Of a DNA stretch of 64,000 bases, positions 56,801 to 64,000 are shown in pieces; within the stretch, counting starts at the first letter, position 1, and every line of letters begins with the position of its first letter. The DNA is from Proales similis (lineage: Eukaryota; Rotifera; Eurotatoria; Ploima; Proalidae): NCBI GenBank assembly GCA_019059635.1, contig JAGVRJ010000005.1, positions 1 through 64,000 of the forward strand. The letters run 5' to 3'. The position numbers and the translations under genes are program-made. The notes under the pieces were generated by a model that was not told the origin of the DNA, made no database searches, and saw only the letters and a program-made list of their open reading frames with translations.

Positions 56801-57764
56801 TTTGATTATTCGATTGAACAGTTCAATTAGACTGATGCTCGACCTTGGTGGTAAAAGAGCCATTCTTGTTAAAATGGTTGAACATTTGATCTTTGCTCAA
56901 ATAGGCGTAATCTACATAGCCAGTTTTTACTGTCCAGATAAGGCTCGAGTTGAAATGGCGTAGCATGCGAGACATGATTCCATAGTAACCGTTGTTCTCT
57001 TCCCAAGGCTTTGCCTTATCGTCATTATCTTCTTTTTAAATTCTTCAAGTTAAGAGTAAATAGAGGAGGTTGTACAAAGTAGCTAGGCAAACCTTCGTCG
57101 GTAAAATCGTTGTTATCATCGCCGAGATTTGTATCATTCTGGTCGTCCGCTGATTGATCTTGACTCTTTCGTCGTACAGTTTTGCCCGTTTTTTTATTGC
57201 TTACTACCGGTGTTGTGTTTTCAAACTTTTCAATCCAGCCCCTGCGGCGGAGTGCTTCCCGGAGGGCAGGGTAAGGACCTATTATAGTAAATATCTTCTT
57301 GTACTACAATGGGTGAAATTTTCTTGAGAATGATTCAAAATAAGACACTCTTGTTAGTTACTTTAATCGCACGATCTGTTTCTTCTTTGGCAAGTTTGAG
57401 TCGGTCAGGGTTAATATTTCCTGAAATGCTCGAGCTTCGGCCAGTTCGAGCGGAGAGAAGTGAGCCGGATGGTAAAGTCTTGCTCCGACTAGCTTGAAAC
57501 ATTCGCGCCTCAAAACCAAGGGGTGTCTGTTTGAAATTCTGTTGAATTTCACCAATATCGTCATCATTCTCACATATCGCCGGTTCTTGAGTTAAACGAA
57601 TAAAAAGGTATTGTGAATAAAACACTGGAATAGTGGCTTGTATCGGACCCACCTTCTTCGTTTTCTATTGACGGCGAGGATGAAGTGGCGTGAAGGATAG
57701 ACAAAGTTGCTGCCGATTGCTTGGAGAGATGATGGCTGCTGCCAGGTTCTTGGATTAAGTTCAT
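53877..57764 (-). CDS. TTLL3: Tubulin monoglycylase TTLL3/TTLL8-like
   Basis: TTLL3/8 enzymes attach the first glycine to tubulin side chains in cilia; they are ATP-grasp ligases. In order the minus-strand exons give a disordered N-terminus, [49 protein letters not shown], the lid [49 protein letters not shown], and [31 protein letters not shown] with the Mg/ATP residues E-I-N. The C-terminal exon (55118-53877) starts with the family's post-catalytic motif ([21 protein letters not shown]), then a Ser/Lys-rich tail of about 350 residues. The N-terminal start is uncertain; the ATG at 57764 ([10 protein letters not shown]) is preferred, with another at 57872. About ten exons are visible. Confidence 0.88.
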
Positions 57765-59038
57765 GTTGAATAAACCAAATTCAGTTAGTTTCACTTGTTC
57801 TTGGCATTCTCTATAAATCAGCAAAATAAATTTCTTCAAGTTTGTAACTGCTGTGAGCCAATTAAACAGCATAAGAAGCACGCGCCAGCTTTGAAAGGAA
57901 GCGGGTGTCGACTAGAAGAGAAAAAGACATTCCAAAATGCCTGAGGTGCGTGACAACCAACTGTCTTATTGAAGCGCGAGCACTTGAAATGCAGCTTTCT
58001 CAAAATGTAAGCGAGTTGAACAAACAAACTTCTTGCTTGGTTTATCGCAGCCGGCAACAGCTTGGTTGTGCGGCTTGGTTTCCACGTTACCGCACACATC
58101 GGTAGGTCTGTTGACTTGAATTATGGAACGCGTTCGTTTCGGGACAAGGTGAGTTAGAGTGGGGGCCGTCGAGAACCGAATTGCATAATTTGTCAAATGG
58201 GCATTCAATCGTGTAAGCCATCACAATCGATGCTTATGTAATCTTAGCGATCCCTTTTTTCAAAAGTAGCTAAGTCGTTTAATGAGACTCTAATTAAGCC
58301 GCCTCCTTGACTCCCAACTTCCCTCTCTGGTTTTTAGCCTCGCTATCATAACATAGCTCTGCAAACCTCTCGCTTTGTTTGCCGTTCAAATCGAGCTCAA
58401 ATATAAACTTAAAGCCCGCTTCAACAAGCAACCAGTTCAATATTGAACGCGTGAAACGAAAATTGAAAAACGAGAAAAGCTGGGACGCTCTAAAGGGCAA
58501 CAATAAGGATTCGTGCGTCAAATATTAATGTTGGCGCTACTTTTAGTTTTTAATAACGGTTTAGGATAACTTGGCTCTATTTGAAAGTCTAGACTTTGAA
58601 ATTGAATCAAATATGAAACTCACCGGTTGCTAAGCGTTGTTTTCAAGCAAATTGGAGTGGCTTTAATTTTTTATTATCTCAGATAAAAAGCAAAGAGATT
58701 TAAGAGCAGAATTCATTGAAAAAGGATAAGCCTCAACGGCTAGGACGAATAATTTTTTTTGTACAAGAGATTGAATCTGCAGAAATTGAAAGGGAAATTC
58801 ATATGACTCAATTCGATTAGAAAAGAAGAGATTGTGCGCTGCATCTCAAATTAGGTCAAGTCCAAGCGGCGCCGATGAAACTCTTGAAGCCAGATAAAAT
58901 GATCGTTAGTGAAAAGGGGCAAACAGCATAACAGTTCAGGTTAATTAAGTTAGAACAAGCAAAACAACGATTGAGTGGCTGCGCCAATAATTTGCTTTTG
59001 TGGAAGTTTCTTGTGAAAAGGCTCAACTTGGAGGCAAT
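57765..59038. other. Spacer upstream of TTLL and downstream of Prickle
   Basis: A region of about 1.3 kb with no supported gene. Frames at 57836-58208 and 58294-58521 are short and overlap each other on both strands without similarity. The part nearest TTLL may hold its 5' UTR. Confidence 0.45.
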
Positions 59039-62000
59039 CTATGAGACTACGCAATTGTCCTTTTTGAACTTTCGTATTGACCGGTGCGTTTTCTTTTCTT
59101 TCTTCCGGTTTTGAGCCGCTTCCGAAGGCGCCGGGTTGGTTCTGGCCAGAGGAAGACTGTCCACATAGCTTATTTTGACTCCGCTGGCTAGTCTACTTCC
59201 GGGATGGGCGTTTTGCCCAGGACGAGTAATCTTGTTTCTGTTTTCAAGTGAACGGGCTCCCATTGATCTATATGCGGCCTGGTCACGGAATGAGCCTTTC
59301 GAATAAAAACTTGCGTAGTCATCATAATCTTCCAAATCCGAGTCCGAGTCGGTTGTACTCGAACTGCAAGTACTACAGGTATAGGTTTCTTCATCATCCT
59401 CCAATTCACATGCGCTTGTGTAGCCATACAGTTCAGAATCACGACCCCGACCGTATTCGCCTTCTAGGGCCAAACTTCGGTTGCTTAACTGGCGTTGGTG
59501 TTTCTTGTTTCTGACTGTCGGATCAAATGACATGTTAAAATTGCTGGTGCTGGAGGATCGTCTGTGGCCTCGTTTCTGGTCGGATCGTGCGTGACGTGAA
59601 CACTGCCGATCGGACTGATCTCTCCTTCGACGGGGTCTGTCTTCGGACATGTCGAAATTGCGCAGTGTAAGATCACCAGTAGAGGAGGCAAGAGGAGGAA
59701 TGTTGGCAAACTGAACCCTCTTTCTCACCGAACGTGTGTCGTCCAGAGTTGACTCAAGATCGGCTATTCGAAGTCGACTTCGAGGCAGAGATCCTCCACT
59801 GACTGGTCGGCTAATAGGGTACATTTTTTCACTTGTTTCGACCCGTTTGAGTATTGAAACTGGGCCACGTTCACTTGGCGGATAAAAATAAGGTACAGGC
59901 TGCGGCTCAACGGGACTTGCCCGTTCTCTCATGGTTAAATCATGGCGCGAGCGCACTACGTTGTGCTGGTTCAAATTAATTACGTCTAGACTATCAAGGT
60001 TGTCGAAGCTCTGGTCCTGTTCAAATTGTTGCTGGAGAACAAGCCGCTTTTGAAGACTCAAAGAGTCCAAGTCGGCCGCTTCAAAGTTGAACGGCTTTCG
60101 ATTCCGACTCTGGTTGTAAGAGTCGATTAACGCGCGAGGAGAGCAAGCCAATTCAGGAAGATCGGCTGTTTGGTGACGACCGGCTGGTGACTGATTGGCC
60201 AGGGCAGTGCGATTCTTGAGACAAGCGTTAGAGCAAAATATGACACCATGCTTGGGAATGAACATAAGGCCGCCTCTGAGAGACTTGTGACAAGTAAAAC
60301 AACTAAAGCATTTATCGGTTGCGTGCCAGTGTTGATCTTCGTAGGTGATTTGCCCCTGGTCGACTCCGATCGCTTGGCCGCACGAAGCGCACAGTTCAAC
60401 GTGCATCTTCTCAAAGCATCTGCAACAGAAGGGTCGAGAGTTCTTCATGAAATAGCGCTGCCCTCCGAGCAACTCATTGCACTCAAAGCAAGCAAAGTGG
60501 TTCATATGCCAAGAGCGACCCTCTGCCTCAGTGCATTCGTCTGAGAATATGATTTCGTCGCAGGCTGGGCACCGAGGTTTAAACAGCTCTGCGTGGTGAC
60601 GGCCGCAGTAAACTTTTCCGTTCTGATTGTTGTAGAAATAGATGAGGTCTACGAGCAGTTCACTGCACGTGTTACAGCTGAAGCATCCAGGATGCCAACA
60701 GGCGTGAGGACCAGCCCTAGCAGCGAAAACTGCTATTGTGCCGTTGGAAATTGCATTGCCACAGTGCTCGCACACATAGGGCGTCGAGTTGGTCAATGGA
60801 ATGGGCCGAGCGACTGCACGGCCCAAACATTCTCGTTTTCGCTGTTGGCTGAATAATTTAAGCTGCTCAAGTTCTTCATCGTTTAGCGCATTGCAGTAGC
60901 GAGCCTCGTTGTCGTGAGGCGGTAGTTGTTGTAAAAGCTGCTTAATTCTGTACTTTTCTCCGTTGGAATTAACATACGGGATTTTGTTCTCAGGCAAACA
61001 TGAGAAGTATTGGTGTACTTGGTCAGCCTTCAGACCCGGAGGCACCCAGGCATATTCCTCGAGGGCGCAGCCGGAGTCGTCATCGTCCGATGTATGGCGG
61101 GGAGCATTCTCGGTGTTAACACAGGCGGCTAGTTGTCGTCCCAATTTCGCAGAATGAACAAAATTGGCACTGCTAGCGCCTAAAGCCAGGGAATTGTTGC
61201 TGTTCAATGAAGAACTTGAGCTCAGTATTCCGCTGCCTGTATTTGTCTGATACTGATCCGTCGTCTGGCCAGCCATTCGTTTGAACTGATGCGATTCGTG
61301 TTCGTCCCTATGGCATTTACAATTGCGGCAAATATTCCTACAATCAAAGAAGGTCGGGTTAGAAGGGTGAAAAAGAAAGAAATTAGCAGTCAGGAGAATC
61401 AACGACGGTGGCGGCCGTGAGTGTGGAGCTAGGAAAGACAAACACGACCCGGGTCGGTCGTTTGTTGTTTTTGAGCTCGACTTTCGCTCGCTCTCCCACT
61501 CGATTAGCATTTCAATGGCCCGCGTTTAAATTAGAGCGCACGCGCGGCCAACTGTTCCGTTTGGCTTCGCGCTGACCTCATAAAGCCGCATGTATCTTTA
61601 GCGCGTCGCCGCTTATCGCGATCGGGTCCTGCGATGATAGCCGCATAATTTTGCCGTTCGTGATTTACAAGCGATTTTTGATTATGATATCCTAATCTGG
61701 GCCGCTAATGTCTCGCTGAATACACTCCCTTACCTCCAATGATGTGGCTCAAAGCCAGGGCAAAAGGAAACCGTGCGGTTGCTGTTGCTATCCGAACGAC
61801 CGACCGGATTCGGAAGGGCGGTCGCACTAACACTGGAGTGTGGAGATGATTGCTCGGAGGCATGTACGTTGGGTGACATTGAACTTGAATTTTGACATTC
61901 AGGATACTGGCCTGCTTTGAATGTGAGCGGAGATGCGTTTTGTAAAATGCCCGACAAGTTTGAGCGAACGGAAGGCGACGGCGAACATGCTGATCGAGGA

Positions 62001-62134
62001 GAATATGTCACATGAGCATAGCTAGAACTGTTGATTTTGACAGTTGATTTGGCATGAAATTCCCTTCGATTTGCCTCCATACATTCGTGCTGCTCAAACA
62101 GATCGCTCTGTACCGTGGCTCGGGCTACTTCCAT
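59039..62134 (-). CDS. PRICKLE: Prickle planar-polarity protein (PET and three LIM domains) with CaaX tail
   Basis: Prickle is a membrane-associated component of the core planar cell polarity pathway. Two exons: 62134-61734 encodes a Ser-rich start ending [10 protein letters not shown], joined in phase across an intron (61733-61338) to [14 protein letters not shown], as in insect Prickle. The PET domain ([20 protein letters not shown]) and three LIM domains follow: [13 protein letters not shown]...[20 protein letters not shown]...[17 protein letters not shown], and [32 protein letters not shown], each with the expected Cys/His pairs. The tail is Arg/Ser-rich and acidic, and ends KKDNCVVS, whose final C-V-V-S fits a farnesylation CaaX box. 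The open frame running into the intron (61338-61510) is not coding. Confidence 0.95.
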
Positions 62135-62787
62135 TTTGAGACTTGGCTGTGTTGGCCTTGGGCTCTCGCTTGAAAGAATAATAGGGAGGCCTTCGGTTTG
62201 GCAACAATGTTGTCTAAAAATGGCGATTCTAGCAAATGTTTACGAATTATAATAACTCTTCACAAAGCTGTTAATGGACACTTCACGCATGCCCGAGCAA
62301 TGACCCGGTTAGGTAATTGCTAGCGTTAATGTTCCTATTCTGAAAGAACTATGCCCGAATACCGACACTTGGGCTAGACACTTGCGAAACATAGCTTGAG
62401 CCGCCAGTTGCTTAATCAATGGGAGGCGACGGTCGTAGGTGGAGCGTATGTGGTCATGTATTCAAATGCGCTCGACGGATGACCTTCACCCCACAAACGG
62501 TCAATTACTTTGATGTACAAACTGCAGTCATATTTGATCTCGGTACTGCCGTCACTCTTGTCTCTCGACAATCAACTTTATGGTCTGGATGGACCTAGCT
62601 GGAGGTTTTATTACTCGCTCCAATTAAGGATTTCTAATGACCGATCTAGGAAATTGCCAATCCCCCAGATTAATGGCTTGTGCCGTCGTATCGCCAACAC
62701 ACGCGATTAAGATTTCACAACTGTTTAATTAGAGATACATTCTAACAGCTTTATTATGATTCAAATTGACGATCAATAACATCACAA
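62135..62787. other. Region upstream of Prickle, no gene recognised
   Basis: Contains the Prickle promoter side and short chance ORFs (62510-62710). GC content is higher than in the rest of the window near the Prickle start. No other gene is supported. Confidence 0.45.
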
Positions 62788-62858
62788 GCACTGGTGGTTC
62801 AGTGGTAGAATGCTCGCCTGCCACGCGGGCGGCCCGGGTTCGATTCCCGGCCAGTGCA
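62788..62858 (+). tRNA. tRNA-Gly (anticodon GCC)
   Basis: A complete 71-base cloverleaf: acceptor arms GCACTGG/CCAGTGC, D-arm region GGTTCAGTGGTAGAA (A box), anticodon loop CTGCCAC giving GCC, and T arm CCGGGTTCGATTCCCGG (B box GGTTCGATTCC). The discriminator is A. It has no intron. A T-rich tract (TTTTTATTTTTT) directly downstream serves as the Pol III terminator. It matches the animal glycine tRNA consensus at most positions. Confidence 0.97.
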
Positions 62859-62860
62859 TT

Positions 62861-62866
62861 TTTATT
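62861..62866 (-). promoter_or_regulatory. Poly(A) signal of the TIR gene overlapping the tRNA terminator
   Basis: TTTATT on the plus strand reads AATAAA on the minus strand, 28 bases after the TIR gene stop codon. The same bases are part of the T-run that would end the tRNA-Gly transcript. Confidence 0.6.
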
Positions 62867-62893
62867 TTTTCTTCTTGATTCCTATCAGCTCGC

Positions 62894-63984
62894 TTATGGC
62901 GGTTCCCATGCGAACACGTCGTATCTTGGATCGTAGGACCATTTACGGCTGATTCGAGTGTGGTTTGTACTTACACATCCTAGTGAATTGCTGGCCGAGT
63001 TATTACAACAGCTCCATATGTATTCTCCTTTTTCTTTTGAATTTGACTGATAGTAACCACTATGAAACCAGCAACCAGAGGGATTAAGTTTGGTAAACTC
63101 ATTTCCACATCTGGAGCATGTAGGGAGTTTTTCGATCGAATTGATTGATGTTTCACATAACTCGCTTTTAGCCCATTCTATAAGCTCTCTAAATTTAACA
63201 ATCTCGTCATTCCATTCAAATTGTGTTTTCCGAGTATTATGGTCATTTGCTTTTTCTCTTATAAATTTGGCAATTTTCTCCAGCAAGGTGTAGCCCTTTT
63301 CGTCCAGAGAATTGCCGGACGGGTTAAGCACCTCTAAGTAAGGGTTCTTCATAAAGTGTTGACTAAATCGTTTCTCTACAGTCAGACCAGCTTCTGCTAA
63401 AAGGAACAAAAACGGCTTCCCCAATTTGCATGCATATTTAAACTCCAAAAGACATCGTCGAGAGCGCTGATAGTCATCGGTCAATAAAATCACTACGACT
63501 TGAGAATTTTCAATTGCATTAGCAACGCATTCAAGCGAATTGCCCTGACTTCCACGCCAAATGTCAAACCATAAAGAAAGCCCATAGACCACTGAAAGTC
63601 GGGTATAGAGCTCTTGAACGAATGGAAAATTTTTGCCTTCAAACGATAAAATAGCTTCGAACATTTGATTGTAAGCATTTCCTAGCGCGTCAAATAATTT
63701 CTCGGGTGGTTTGAAGCTGAAGTCGTATGGGGGCGGGGTTTTTGATAGTTCCAATCTATTGATCACGTAATCCGAAACCTTTGATGTCTTAATTGAAACT
63801 CCTGGAGTACGTCGTGGAGGCCAATGTCCCAATCGGCGTTTATACTCATCAAGTTCCAGCCGGAGAGAGTTTAATATGATTTGGTCTCGTTCAAAAATTT
63901 TGGGATCGGGCGCTTGTTTGGAATGAATCTGAGAAACAAGCTCTTTCAGAATCGTTTCTTCAAAAGGTCTCATTTCAGCTGCAT
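62894..63984 (-). CDS. TIR-domain protein with C-terminal CHORD-like zinc module (5' end probably outside window)
   Basis: The frame encodes about 360 residues. After a polar N-terminus (SIKTSKVSDYVINRLELSK), residues of about 115-215 form a TIR domain: FPFVQELYTRLSVVYGLSLWFDIWRG, ECVANAIENSQVVVILLTDDYQRS, then RCLLEFKYACKLGKPFLFLL. The Cys-x-x-x-Glu helix carries the position that is the catalytic glutamate in NAD-hydrolysing TIR enzymes such as SARM1. From about residue 284 a cysteine/histidine module reads CSRCGNEF...GCWFHSGYY...WSCCNNS...GCVSTNH, the spacing of CHORD-type zinc domains. A splice acceptor (TTGCAACAG) before codon 1 and the frame open upstream suggest that more exons lie beyond 64000. 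The N-terminal Met at 63973 may therefore be internal. Confidence 0.75.
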
Positions 63985-64000
63985 CTGTTGCAAATAAAAA

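Noticed and set aside
59188-61157. Antisense frames across the Prickle gene
   Set aside because: They mirror the GC-rich Prickle exons and have unusual composition; shadows of the real gene.
61338-61510. N-terminal extension of Prickle in the long open frame
   Set aside because: The upstream exon ending [10 protein letters not shown] joins in phase at 61337, so this open stretch is intronic.

Overview
This window is the left end of a eukaryotic chromosome, almost certainly from a small-genome invertebrate animal. It starts with about 570 bases of telomeric repeat. It then carries a short repeat-rich subtelomere and about 20 densely packed, mostly intron-bearing protein genes plus one tRNA. 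Introns are mostly 45-70 bp with GT-AG ends, and genes lie on both strands with short shared spacers. The gene set is clearly metazoan: Prickle, E(z)/EZH, a group I PAK, TBK1, RNF220-like, GABA-type SLC6 transporters, rhodopsin-family GPCR, TTLL glycylase, a prokineticin-like peptide. The long-ectodomain 7TM protein at 4.6-7.0 kb resembles a family I associate with monogonont rotifers. A rotifer or related small spiralian is my best guess, but that is inference from memory, not proven.

Layout. 1-570: telomere, mixed CCTAAA/CCCTAAA units. 557-4626: subtelomere with a ubiquitin-specific-protease ORF whose last codons are telomeric repeat, a truncated PIF1-type helicase, two copies of a repeat carrying (GACA/GACG)n, i.e. 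(GTCY)n on the other strand, internal telomere-like islands and a tRNA-like B-box sequence. Together these look like remains of Helentron/Helitron-type elements inserted in telomeric DNA. 4.6-14.0 kb: orphan 7TM receptor (-), SPTLC2 (+), SUEL-lectin-like surface protein (+), PAK kinase (+). 14.6-20.7 kb: tandem pair of GABA-type SLC6 transporters (+). 20.8-24.4 kb: GPLD1-like phospholipase D (-).

24.8-38.4 kb: two small uncharacterised proteins (+), BSDC1 (-), a 654-residue orphan (+), E(z) (-), a multi-exon protein possibly related to human C12orf56 (+), an RNF220-like zinc-finger protein without a visible RING (-). 38.4-43.9 kb: gene-poor stretch around one peptide-type GPCR (-). 43.9-52.4 kb: TBK1 (-) divergent from EDEM1 (+), a prokineticin/colipase-fold secreted peptide (+), KLHDC3 (+). 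52.6-64.0 kb: a small orphan (-), TTLL3/8-type tubulin glycylase (-), Prickle with a CaaX tail (-), tRNA-Gly(GCC) (+), and a TIR protein with a CHORD-like zinc module (-), probably cut by the window edge.

Functional themes are housekeeping (sphingolipid synthesis, ER-associated degradation, Polycomb silencing, tubulin modification), signalling and innate immunity (TBK1, TIR protein, PAK, Prickle, GPCRs, transporters). There is no bacterial-style operon logic. Neighbours share divergent promoters (24.36-24.84, 27.50-28.00, 32.33-33.14, 46.60-46.97 kb) and several convergent pairs overlap at their 3' ends. Exon joins described below were worked out by eye from GT-AG sites and reading phase; no transcript evidence was available.
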